This document shows positions 7,993 to 16,133 of a DNA stretch of 63,654 nt, one piece after another. Where the stretch lies: positions 1 through 63,654 of the forward strand of contig NZ_JANIIC010000063.1 of the NCBI RefSeq assembly GCF_024519315.1, given 5' to 3'. The stretch's first letter is position 1. The number at the start of each line of letters is the position of its first letter. The stretch comes from Streptomyces malaysiensis subsp. samsunensis (GTDB taxonomy: Bacteria > Actinomycetota > Actinomycetes > Streptomycetales > Streptomycetaceae). The position numbers were made by a program, and so were the translations under genes. The notes under the pieces were generated by a model that worked only from the letters and a program-made list of their open reading frames with translations, was not told where the DNA came from and ran no database searches.

Positions 7993-8896
7993 ATGAGGAT
8001 CTTGCTGTTGGGGGCGTCCGGCTACGTCGGCGGAGCCCTGTAGTCCGAGTGGTCGGCCCGGCACACCGTGGTCGGGACCTGCGCGTCCCGTCCCGTGCCC
8101 GGTCTGGTCCCCCTTGATCTGCGCGACCCGGAGGCGCTGCGGAGACTGCCGGACCAGGGGTTCGACCTGGTCGTGCACGCCGCCGGCCTCGTCGATCTCT
8201 CCGACGCCGAGCGGCAGCCCGAACTGGCGCGGCAGCTCAACGCCGCCTCCGTGGCGACGCTGCGGGACGCGGTCCGCGGCACCGGCACCCGCATCCTGCT
8301 GATGTCCACGGACAACGTCTTCGACGGCACCGCGGACACCTACACCGAAGGCGACGAGCGGGCCCCGGTGAACGCCTACGGCCGCTCGAAACGCGCCGCG
8401 GAGGACGCCCTCATCGGCGCGGATGCCCTCGTCGGAGAGGACGCCTTCGCCGGTGCGGACACCCTCGCCGGTGCGGACGGCCGTCTCGCGGGCGGCCATC
8501 TCGTGGTGCGCATTCCCCTGGTGTACGGGCGCAGCCCCATCGCGGACCGGTTCATGGCCAGGTTCGACGGCCCGCGGACCCCGGCCCGTACCGATGGTGT
8601 GCGCCCCGGTGTACCTGCCCTGGCTGCCCGGTGCCCTGGAGGAGCTGTGGGACCGGTCCGGCCTGCTGCACCTGGGTGGTGCGCAGGTGGTGACCCGCTA
8701 CGAGCTGATGACGCGGATCCGGGACGCGCTCGCGCTGCCGACCGAGGTGGTCCCGGTCAGCGGTGACGACCCGCTCCCCGCGCCGCGCAGGCCCGCACGG
8801 CTGGTGCTGCGCAGCGTGCACCACGGGCTGCTCGGCCCCGGGCTGGACGACGCACTGGGCGACATGGTCCGCGGCGGACCCGCGGGGCGCCCGTGA
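7993..8896 (+). pseudogene. RmlD-like NAD-dependent sugar epimerase/reductase, disrupted
   Basis: The reading frame opens well (ATG 7993, ribosome-binding site GGGAGAGGA) with the Rossmann motif LLLGASGYVGGAL, then hits TAG at 8041-8043 (codon 17). The same frame continues with short-chain-reductase features: STDNVFDG and YGRSKRAAED, which holds the catalytic Tyr-x3-Lys. Near 8590 homology shifts by one frame (PVYLPWLPG...) and runs to 8896. Both lesions would be needed to restore a protein of about 300 aa like dTDP-4-dehydrorhamnose reductase. A Gly-Ala-Asp repeat (8410-8480) also pads the middle. This is a clear pseudogene unless both lesions are sequencing errors. Confidence 0.85.
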
Positions 8897-8960
8897 GGTG
8901 CGGCCCCGCGCCCCGCGGACCACGCGCCCCGCGCCCCGCGGACCACGGGCCCATGGGCAG

Positions 8961-10313
8961 TTACGGCGGGGGCGGCCCGCCCGTGACCACCGCCAGGTGC
9001 CGGTCGGTGTCGAGGTCCGCGGCGCCCTCCGACCACTGCGCGGCGAGGTCGTTGAGGAGCAGCGTCCCCAGCAGGTAGTGGCCGAGGGCGAGTTCCTCGG
9101 GCGGCGAGTGGCGTCCGCCGACGTCGGGCTTGGGCTTGCGGTCCGACAGCCGGCAGGGCGCCTCCGCGAGTACGTGCAGGGCGTGGGTGAGCAGCAGCCG
9201 CTGTTTCCAGTGCGGGTCGCCCTCGAACAGGGCCGGGGCGCCGGTCGCGTCCAGCCGGTCGAGATAGTGGTGGGCGGCCGACCGGTAGCCGGGGTACACC
9301 GGGCGGCGGAAGCCCGTGTGCCAGCCGCCGTCCGGTCCGTCGCGCCGGATCCGGATACCGAGCCGGAGCATCGGGTCCCATACGGTGAGGCTGAAGAGGA
9401 TCTTCGCCATGTCGTAGACCGGATCCCATGGGCCGGTGGAGCCGCGCGGGTCGATGATGCGTACATCGGTGTTCGCGTCGCCCTCCGTGGCGAAGAGCAG
9501 ATTGCGGATGTTGGTGTCGCCGTGGGCGGGGAACCCCAGCCGGGCCGGTGCCAGGGCGTCCAGACGGTCCCGCTCCGTCTCCAGCAGCCGGCGCAGCAGT
9601 GGCGCGGGAGCTTCCAGGCGACGCCCCTCGACGACGAGTTCGCGTTTGCCCGCGACCTCCGGCAGGTGCTCCTCCAGCACCGGCAGCCGGCGCAGGAACC
9701 GGCCGATGTGCACATCGTCGAGGTGGCCGGGCGGTGTGGGGTGGGCGGCGGAGCCGTAGCCGTCGGTGAGGAGGGCGCGCAGGGCGTCCGCGTTACGGGC
9801 GAGGAACAGCTCCTCGTCGCCGTCGCCCCGGCGCAGGCAGGCGCCCAGGTCCTCGGAGGGCAGATAGGGGGTGGTGGTGGCGGCCCAGCCGTCGCCCTCG
9901 ATGGTGTCCAGGACGGTCAGATAGCGCGCGGCGAGTTTCGGGGCGTGGTCGGTGATGTGCCGGATCTGGTGGAGTTTGCCGCGGAAGGAGCCGAGGTCAT
10001 GGCCGTCCACCGCGCCGGGATGGGCGGCCAGCACCTTCAGGACGACCTCGCCGCCGTCGGCCGCGCGGGCGCGGTGGACGCGGGCGGGAGAACCGCCTTC
10101 CCAGATCTCCTCGCCCACGGTCAGACCCAGGCGGTCGGCGGCCGCGGCGACGGCGGCCCGTTCCGCGGCGGACGCGCCGCCGTGTTCGGTCGTGTCGTCG
10201 TACTCGGCCGCGCTGCCGTGTCCGGTCGCGCCGCTGTGTCCGGACGCGCCGCCGCCATCCGGAGCGGTGTCGCCGTCCGGGGCGGTGCGGGACGGGGGTT
10301 CTGCGGTGGCCAT
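8961..10313 (-). CDS. Aminoglycoside phosphotransferase (APH)-fold kinase
   Basis: 450 aa from ATG 10313, preceded by GGGAGGA. Kinase motifs: the catalytic loop HGDTNIRN (HGDxxxxN) near residue 250 and the metal-binding loop IDPRG some 20 residues later. The first 60 residues are a low-complexity Gly/Thr/Asp/His-rich extension; the fold proper starts around residue 75 (EEIWEGGSPARVHRARAADGG, the nucleotide-binding strands). Its place directly after an IMPase-like gene and near sugar reductases suggests that it phosphorylates a sugar or cyclitol rather than conferring drug resistance; StrN-like kinases are a parallel. It appears intact although its operon partner upstream is truncated. Confidence 0.8.
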   Translation of the reverse strand: MATAEPPSRTAPDGDTAPDGGGASGHSGATGHGSAAEYDDTTEHGGASAAERAAVAAAADRLGLTVGEEIWEGGSPARVHRARAADGGEVVLKVLAAHPGAVDGHDLGSFRGKLHQIRHITDHAPKLAARYLTVLDTIEGDGWAATTTPYLPSEDLGACLRRGDGDEELFLARNADALRALLTDGYGSAAHPTPPGHLDDVHIGRFLRRLPVLEEHLPEVAGKRELVVEGRRLEAPAPLLRRLLETERDRLDALAPARLGFPAHGDTNIRNLLFATEGDANTDVRIIDPRGSTGPWDPVYDMAKILFSLTVWDPMLRLGIRIRRDGPDGGWHTGFRRPVYPGYRSAAHHYLDRLDATGAPALFEGDPHWKQRLLLTHALHVLAEAPCRLSDRKPKPDVGGRHSPPEELALGHYLLGTLLLNDLAAQWSEGAADLDTDRHLAVVTGGPPPP

Positions 10314-10348
10314 GGGGTGTCCTCCCTGCGGATCGGGCTCGGCCGCCC

Positions 10349-11047
10349 TCACCAGCGGATCTCCGAGATCAGGGCCTCGTGCAGCCGTGGGGTGCAGGCG
10401 GCGATGCAGGAGCGCTGGTTGCCCGGGTCGATCTCCAGCAGCAGCGTGTCGCCGAGCGGCGCGCCGTAGGCGTCGGTGATGACGACGCCCGCGCGCTCGG
10501 CGAGGAAGACCGAGGCGGCGATGTCGTACGGGAAGAGGTGCAGGATGCTGCCGTGGCCGACCCGGCGGAAGTCGGCCTCCGTCTCGGGGCGGTCGCGCAG
10601 CAGCCGGTTGCCGATGTCGACGTAGGCGTCCATCTGCCCGGTGATGATGCGGGAGATGGAGAACGAGGCGCTGTTGAAGACGTAGACCCCGCCGCGGTTG
10701 GCGGAGGCGTCCACGAGGTGGCCGTAGGCGTCGAGCATCAGCCGGGCCGGATGGCCGTTGAACTCCAGCGACCAGAACATCCGCTCCAGGTCGTCGGTCT
10801 TGCCGACGCTGGGGACGGGGTCGGGGTAGCCGCCGCTCTCGATGCCGTCGGAGTGGACGTCGGCGTACATCCAGTTGCCGGTCTTGATCTCCTTGAGCAT
10901 GGCGTACTCGATGTCGGCTATGGACGGCGCGGGTCCGTAGCGGGCGGCGGCGATGGACACGCACGCCATCTCCAGGTCGGCCGCGGCGCCCCGGGTTCCG
11001 TCGATGGGGTCGATGACCAGGACGTACCGGGGGTCGTCGCCGATCAC
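10349..11047 (-). pseudogene. Inositol monophosphatase-family protein, 5'-truncated
   Basis: The frame contains the IMPase motif DPIDGT right at its beginning (YVLVIDPIDGTRGA) and the rest of the C-terminal half, which includes the second-site region (FPYDIAASVFLAERAG). The first 80 or so residues of the family, with the motif I glutamates, are missing. They are replaced by a HAD gene fragment that runs into this one near 11047. A GTG at 11047 overlaps the HAD stop as GTGA, so a shortened protein could still be translated, but loss of the metal-binding Glu makes it unlikely to be a phosphatase. It precedes the APH kinase by 35 bp. Confidence 0.7.
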
Positions 11048-11271
11048 CCGGAGACGCGCTCCTCGAGCACGCTCCACAGGTCGAATCCGATGGTGCCCAG
11101 GACGCCGGCCCACTGGCGGCGGGTCAGTTCCTGTCCGTGCTCGCGGAAGATCTCGGAGTAGATCCGGAACACGTGCGGCTCCGGGTCCCACAGGGTGCCG
11201 TCGAGGTCGAACAGGACGGCGCGTACCGGTGGAGTCCGTCGCCGGGTCGAGGGGGGTAGCAGGGACAACAT
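11044..11271 (-). pseudogene. HAD-superfamily hydrolase, N-terminal fragment
   Basis: 75 codons from ATG 11271. Motif I is perfect (AVLFDLDGTLWDPE), followed by cap helices, and then the frame ends at TGA 11044-11046, right where IMPase homology starts in another frame. A full HAD protein needs about 150 more residues (motifs II-IV), so this is a 3'-deleted gene. The deletion that joined it to the IMPase gene left the two frames overlapping by 4 nt. Confidence 0.7.
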
Positions 11272-11541
11272 TGCTCAGAACCACTCCGGAGATCTTCAGA
11301 GGCGGACGCGAGGTGCGCCGCATTTCCTGCGTTCCGTTTTGGTTGCGGACGATGATCTGTCATTCCTCGTGCGCTGACAACCCCCGTGTCACCGGCGCCG
11401 GTTGGGGACCCGCGAGAATTCGATGGTGACCCCCGTCACCGCGTCCGCCGTGTGAAACTCTCCCCCCGACGTGGTTGTTGACTTTGAATGTGACTTCTCG
11501 TCAGCATGAATGTGACAGGTTGTCGGCGCAAGGGGAACGGC

Positions 11542-12381
11542 ATGGGGCGAGCACGGGACGCCGGGTCGGCGATCCGGACGGCGGTCGTCGGGCATGTCGA
11601 GTGGACGAGCATCGCCCGTGTCGCTCGAGTGCCCGAGCGCGGCGAGGTGGTCGCCGACGTCGTCTGGGAGGGCCCGGCCGGCGGCGGTGCCGTGGCCGCC
11701 GTGCAGATGGCCGCGCTCGCCGGGCGCACCACGTTCTTCACGGCCCTCGGGAACGACGCCGCCGCCCGGCGGACCGAGGACATCCTCGGCCGGCTGGGCG
11801 TACGGGTCGTGGCCGCGACCCGTACGGAGGCCACCCGAGGGGCCGTCAGCCTGGTCGACGACACCGGTGAGCGGACCACGACGACGCTCGGACCCCGCCT
11901 CCAGCCGTCCCTGGACGACGCGCTGCCCTGGTCCGACCTGGCGCACTGCGATGTGGTGCACTTCGTCGCCGGGGCGCCCGAGGTGCTCAAACAGGCCCGG
12001 CAGGCGCGTGTGCTGACCGCGACGCTGAGAGAGCTGGCCGCCGTCGCCGCCTCGGGGATACGGGTGGACGCCCTCGCCGGGAGCGCCGCCGACCCGGCCG
12101 AGCGCTACGATCCGGCGCTGCTCGACACCGCACCCGGCCTGGTCGTCCGCACCGAGGGGCGGCAGGGCGGCACATACCTGGAGGCCGGCGGCGCGGCGGG
12201 CCGCTACCGGGCGGCGCCCGCGCCCGGCCCGGAAGTGGACAGCTACGGCATGGGCGACACCTTCGCCGCCGCCCTCGCCCACGCCCTCGGCCGTACCGAC
12301 CTCCCGGCCCAGGCCCTGGCCGCGGCGGCCGGACACGCCGCCCGGTGCGCCGCCACCCGCGGCCCCTACCACCTGCCCTGA
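11542..12381 (+). CDS. PfkB-family carbohydrate kinase
   Basis: 279 aa. PfkB signature 1 is visible near residue 45 (GPAGGGAVAAVQMAALAG) and signature 2 near residue 235 as DSYGMGDTFAAAL. The latter includes the GxGD anion hole and the catalytic Asp, so the enzyme should be active. The family phosphorylates ribose, fructose, adenosine and other hydroxymethyl groups with ATP; the substrate is not predictable here. ATG 11542 has AAGGGGAA about 10 bp upstream. It heads a plus-strand series (kinase, HAD phosphatase, glycosyltransferase, ROK kinase, exporter) separated by repeat-rich spacers. Confidence 0.85.
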   Translation: MGRARDAGSAIRTAVVGHVEWTSIARVARVPERGEVVADVVWEGPAGGGAVAAVQMAALAGRTTFFTALGNDAAARRTEDILGRLGVRVVAATRTEATRGAVSLVDDTGERTTTTLGPRLQPSLDDALPWSDLAHCDVVHFVAGAPEVLKQARQARVLTATLRELAAVAASGIRVDALAGSAADPAERYDPALLDTAPGLVVRTEGRQGGTYLEAGGAAGRYRAAPAPGPEVDSYGMGDTFAAALAHALGRTDLPAQALAAAAGHAARCAATRGPYHLP

Positions 12382-12459
12382 CCGCGGGCGGCACGGACCC
12401 CGGGCGGTCGGCGGCCGCCGAGGCGGACCGGGCCCGGAACACCATGGGCCCCGCGAACC

Positions 12460-12668
12460 GAAAGCCGCCACGGAGCGAAGGCGCCACGAAGCGAAAGCCG
12501 CCATGGAGCGAAGCCGCCACGAACCGAAAGCCCCCCGCGCAGCGAAAACCGCGGCACAGTGAAAACCGCCACGAGGCGAAAGCCGCGGCGCGACGAACGG
12601 CGCGACGAACGGCGCGACGAACGGCGCATCGGAAACCGCCGCGCAGCGAAAGCCCCCGCGAAGCGAAG
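12460..12668. repeat. Degenerate GCGAAAGCCGCCACG-type tandem repeats
   Basis: The spacer between the PfkB and HAD genes consists of imperfect copies of a 12-18 bp purine-rich motif (GCGAAAGCCGCCACG, GCGAAAACCGC) and three exact copies of CGCGACGAACGG near 12592-12627. It is open in frame with the next gene but has no protein-like features. The downstream ribosome-binding site GAAGGA is its last element. Confidence 0.6.
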
Positions 12669-12674
12669 GAACGC

Positions 12675-13409
12675 ATGCTCACCCTGGTGCTATGGGACAT
12701 CGACTACACCCTGCTGGTCAGCGGACCGGCCGGCCGCTCCGTCTACCCGCGGGCGTTCACCGCGCTGACGGGCGCCCAGCCGGAGTGCGTGGTGCCCACT
12801 GAAGGCCGTACCGAACCGGAGATCATGGCCGAACTGCTCGCCCGCCACGGGGTGACCGGCATCTCGGCCGAGGACGCCGCCGCGATGACCGACGCTCTGC
12901 GCGAGGCCGACGAAGAACTGCGCGCCAAGGGGCGGCGGTTACCCGGCGCACTGGTGACGCTGGCCGCCCTGCGCGACGATCCGCGCGCGGTGCAGTCGCT
13001 GCTCACCGGCAATCTGCGGCCCAACGCGCACCGCAAACTCGCCGCCTTCGGACTGGAGGAGCTGGTCGACTTCGAGGCGGGCGCCTACGGTTCCGACGAC
13101 CCGGTACGGGCCCGTCTGGTGCCGCTGGCGCAACGCCGGGCCGGTGAGCGGTACGGCGTCCGCTTCGACCGTACGAACACGGTGCTGCTCGGCGACACCG
13201 TGCGGGACGTGGCCGCCGGTGTCGAGGGCGGCGCCCGGGTGGTCGCCGTCGCGACCGGTCAGTACACCGAGACGGACCTGCTCGCCGCGGGCGCCGATGC
13301 CGTCCTGCCCGACCTGTGCTCCATCGAACGGGTCCTGACCTGCGTCTTCGGCGTGGCCAGACCGGGGCGGGCGGTCCCGCGGCAGCTCCACCCGCGCAAC
13401 GCACCGTGA
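12675..13409 (+). CDS. HAD-superfamily phosphatase (subfamily IA)
   Basis: 244 aa. Motif I is WDIDYTLL (DxDxT), motif II LLTGN, and motif IV VLLGDTVRDVAAG; the phosphoglycolate-phosphatase-like cap lies between them (residues 20-90). ATG 12675 follows GAAGGA by 4-5 bp. A frame open further upstream passes through the repeat spacer and is not credible. The stop TGA shares one base with the ATG of the glycosyltransferase gene (TGATG), so the two are coupled. It probably removes phosphate from a sugar intermediate of the same pathway. Confidence 0.85.
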   Translation: MLTLVLWDIDYTLLVSGPAGRSVYPRAFTALTGAQPECVVPTEGRTEPEIMAELLARHGVTGISAEDAAAMTDALREADEELRAKGRRLPGALVTLAALRDDPRAVQSLLTGNLRPNAHRKLAAFGLEELVDFEAGAYGSDDPVRARLVPLAQRRAGERYGVRFDRTNTVLLGDTVRDVAAGVEGGARVVAVATGQYTETDLLAAGADAVLPDLCSIERVLTCVFGVARPGRAVPRQLHPRNAP

Positions 13410-14533
13410 TGGTCCGGGAGAACCGTCCAGCGACGGACCACGGGGACCGTCCTGTGACGGGTGACGGGAACCGTTCTGTGAAGGGTGACGGGAACGGGGC
13501 GGTGGGCGGCGCGGGGCCCGCCGAGGGCGCTCGGGCGGGCGGTGTTCCGCCACCCGAATCCGCCATACGGCCCGCCGTACCTCCCGCCGTACCCTCAGCC
13601 GCACAGCCCGCCGTACGGCTCGAGCCGGGGTCCTCGTCGTCACAGGCCGCCGTCCACGGCACGGAGGAGGACCTCGTGTCGGTGATCGTTCCCGCGCGTG
13701 ACGCCGCCGCCACGCTCGGACGGCAGCTGGACGCGCTCGCCGCACAGGACCACACCGGGCCCTGGGAGGTGGTCGTGGTGGACGACGGGTCGTCCGACGC
13801 CACCGCCGAGGTGGCCGAGAGCCGCCGGTCCGCGCTGCCCGCCCTGCGCGTGATACGGGAAGCGGGCAGCGGCGGTGTCAACCGGGCGCGCAACGTCGGG
13901 TGCCGGCACAGCCGCGGGCGCCTGCTGCTGTTCTGCGACGCCGACGACCTCGTGACCCCGGGCTGGATGTCCGCCCTGGTCCGGGCGCTGGAGACGGCGC
14001 CCGCCGCGGGCGGCGCCCTGGAGCGCCGTTCCCTGAACAGCGCGGCAGCGCTCGCCGCCCGCCCCCCGGCTGCGGTGCCCGGCCTCGCCGACTCGTTCGG
14101 CTTCCTGCCGTACCCCTGGGGCGCCAACTGCGCCGTGCGCAGGGAGGTATGGGAGCGGCTGGACGGATTCGACCCCGCGTACACCTATGGCTCGGACGAT
14201 GTGGAGTTCTTCTGGCGGGCGCAGTTGTCCGGCGCCGCACTCGTCTTCGCCTCTGCGGCCGTGGTGAACTACCAGTTGCGGGACCGCCCTTCGGACATGG
14301 CCCGCCAGTACTTCCGCTACGGGCGCTCGCACCCGATGCTCTACCGCCGCTTCGCCGCCGCCGGAATGCCCCGCTCGTCGACGGCCGGGGCGTGCCGCGA
14401 GTGGGGGCGTCCGCTGCTCCACGCGGGCGATCTGCTGCGCTCCGGCACGGCCCGCGCCCGTTGGCTGGTCCGGGCGGCGCTGCGGACCGGCCGGATAGCG
14501 GGCAGCCTGCGCCACCGCGTCCGCTATCTGTGA
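13409..14533 (+). CDS. Family 2 (GT-A) glycosyltransferase
   Basis: 374 aa from ATG 13409, coupled to the HAD gene by TGATG. The first 90 residues are low-complexity and repetitive (GDGN/PAVPPAVP); the GT2 domain starts with DLVSVIVPARDAAATL, then VVVVDDGSSDAT, the nucleotide-sugar Asp, and the DxD-like metal site FCDADDL. A WGANCAVRREVWERLDGFDP segment and YGSDDVEFFWRAQ (ED/DD catalytic-base region) complete the fold. There are no transmembrane segments, so it is a cytosolic transferase. It probably transfers a sugar to a small molecule or wall component; acceptor unknown. Confidence 0.85.
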   Translation: MVRENRPATDHGDRPVTGDGNRSVKGDGNGAVGGAGPAEGARAGGVPPPESAIRPAVPPAVPSAAQPAVRLEPGSSSSQAAVHGTEEDLVSVIVPARDAAATLGRQLDALAAQDHTGPWEVVVVDDGSSDATAEVAESRRSALPALRVIREAGSGGVNRARNVGCRHSRGRLLLFCDADDLVTPGWMSALVRALETAPAAGGALERRSLNSAAALAARPPAAVPGLADSFGFLPYPWGANCAVRREVWERLDGFDPAYTYGSDDVEFFWRAQLSGAALVFASAAVVNYQLRDRPSDMARQYFRYGRSHPMLYRRFAAAGMPRSSTAGACREWGRPLLHAGDLLRSGTARARWLVRAALRTGRIAGSLRHRVRYL

Positions 14534-14645
14534 ACCGCCTCCGCGAGCCGCGTCTGTGAGTCGTTGATTGTGACCTGCCTCTGTGAATCGATATCGGTGA
14601 GCCGCCGAGGTGAGTCGCTGTCGGTGAGCCGTCTGGGTGAGCTGT
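14524..14645. repeat. Degenerate 13-15 bp repeats starting at the glycosyltransferase stop
   Basis: From the last codons (ATCTGTGAACCGCC, which contains the stop TGA) onward, about nine degenerate units of the type TCxGTGAGxCG follow (TCTGTGAGTCGT, TCGGTGAGCCGTC and others). They look like a decayed tandem array seeded by the 3' end of the gene. Confidence 0.45.
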
Positions 14646-14747
14646 CCGCCGCCGTCCGCGGCCGTCTGTCCGCGGCTGTCCGTCTGCGGCCATCTGCCCG
14701 TGGCAGTCCGGTTGCGGCTGTCCGTCCGCAGCCGAAAGCGTCCTCCC

Positions 14748-14824
14748 GGAAGCCGGAAGCCGGAAGCCGGAAGCCGGAAGCCGGAAGCCGGAAGCCGGAA
14801 GCCGGAAGCCGGAAGCCGGAAGCC
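14748..14824. repeat. GGAAGCC heptanucleotide microsatellite, 11 copies
   Basis: Eleven exact copies of GGAAGCC stand in the spacer before the ROK kinase gene. They are uninterrupted and without spacers, so the array is likely to vary in length by slippage. The rest of the 14534-14946 gap holds only degenerate repeats; I see no gene there. Confidence 0.95.
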
Positions 14825-14946
14825 GGAGGCGCCCCCGGACACCTCCTGCCGGAAGCCCCGGCCGGATGCCCGGCGGCGGCCGCGCCGGGTAAGCCGTCCT
14901 CAGCCGCGACCAACCCTCCGGGTCATCCCACTCCCACGGAGCCGCC

Positions 14947-16038
14947 ATGAACCCCATGCCCATCCCCACCCCGCCGCCGCCTTCCCCGCATGAGCCCGCC
15001 GACCCCCGCCCGGTCCTCGCCGTCGACATCGGCGGTACGAAGACCGCGGTGGCCCTGGTCGGCCCGGACGCCGCCGTCTCCGAACGGGTCGTCGTACCCA
15101 CCCCCGTGGCGGGCGCGCCCGAGGAGGCGTGGGCCGTGGTGACGGCGGCAGCGGCCGCTCCCCTCGCCCGCGCCGCGGCGCTCGGCGGGGTGCGCGGCAT
15201 CGGCATCGGGTCCGCCGGTCCGGTCGATCCGGCCGCCGGGACCATCGCCCCGGTGATGATCCCCGTGTGGTGTGACGCGCCGGTCGTCGCCTGGGCATCC
15301 GCGTGGGCCCCCGGAGTCCCGGTGACCCTCGTCGGGGACGGCATCTGCGCCGCCGTCGGCGAGCACTGGGCCGGTGCCGGGCGGGGCGCCAACGCCATGC
15401 TGGGCTGCACGGTGTCGACGGGGGTCGGCGGCGGTCTGATCCTGGGCGGTCGGCCCTGGCCAGGACCGTCCGCCAACGCCGGTCACATCGGGCATATCGT
15501 CACCGACCCGGACGGCCCTGCCTGCCCCTGCGGAAGCCGCGGCTGTCTGGAACTGACCGCCAGCGGTACCGCGCTGCTGACCCGCGCGCTCGCCGCCGGC
15601 TGGACCGGGCCGGAGGGGAACCGCGGCGGCGCCGGTGCGACCACCGCCGACCTGGCCGAGGCGGCGCGATCCGGCGACCCGGTGGCCCGCCGTGTCTTCG
15701 CGGAGGCGGGACGGGCCCTCGCGGCGGCCTTCACCTCGGTGTGCGCCGTCTGTGACCTCGACCTGATCGTGGTGGGCGGCGGGGTGGCGCAGGCGGGCCC
15801 GCCGCTCTTCGACGCGATCGACGCCGGTATGCGCGAGTTCGCCGGACTGCCATTCGTGCGGCGCGCGGTGGTCCGGCGCGCCGCGCTCGGCGCCGACTCG
15901 GGACTGGTCGGCGCGGCCGCACCACTGCACGCCCCCGAGCGCTACGGCGCCGAGCGCCACGCTCCCGAGCGCTACGCCCCCGAGCGTGACAGTGCCGAGC
16001 GCCACGACGCCGCCGAGGGCGACCGCACGGCGGTCTGA
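14947..16038 (+). CDS. ROK-family sugar kinase
   Basis: 363 aa. The phosphate-binding loop VDIGGTKTAVALVG is at residue 30; the ROK zinc motif CPCGSRGCLE and its upstream His (NAGHIGHI) near residue 180 are complete; ATP-binding glycines are in VVGGGVAQ. This is the fold of glucokinases, N-acetylmannosamine kinases and xylose repressors; with no HTH at the N-terminus it is a kinase. The first 25 residues are Pro-rich. The last 45 residues are an array of ER(Y/H)xxPERYGAE units that extends past the fold and looks like a tandem expansion. The MFS exporter follows 95 bp later. Confidence 0.88.
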   Translation: MNPMPIPTPPPPSPHEPADPRPVLAVDIGGTKTAVALVGPDAAVSERVVVPTPVAGAPEEAWAVVTAAAAAPLARAAALGGVRGIGIGSAGPVDPAAGTIAPVMIPVWCDAPVVAWASAWAPGVPVTLVGDGICAAVGEHWAGAGRGANAMLGCTVSTGVGGGLILGGRPWPGPSANAGHIGHIVTDPDGPACPCGSRGCLELTASGTALLTRALAAGWTGPEGNRGGAGATTADLAEAARSGDPVARRVFAEAGRALAAAFTSVCAVCDLDLIVVGGGVAQAGPPLFDAIDAGMREFAGLPFVRRAVVRRAALGADSGLVGAAAPLHAPERYGAERHAPERYAPERDSAERHDAAEGDRTAV

Positions 16039-16056
16039 CCCTTCACTGACCTCCCC

Positions 16057-16115
16057 ACCCATCCCCGAACCGTCCCCCACCCATCCCCGACCCCATCCCC
16101 GACCCCATCCCCGAC
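16057..16115. repeat. CCCCATCCCCGAC tandem repeat before the MFS gene
   Basis: Three to five near-identical 13-bp units fill the spacer up to 18 bp before the MFS start. The ribosome-binding site (GAGGAG) lies just beyond. Confidence 0.75.
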
Positions 16116-16133
16116 TCATTTCGAGGAGAGCCC

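Noticed and set aside
8961..10313. APH-fold protein as an aminoglycoside resistance gene
   Set aside because: The fold is used for many small-molecule kinases, the N-terminus is unlike resistance APHs, and the neighbours are sugar enzymes.
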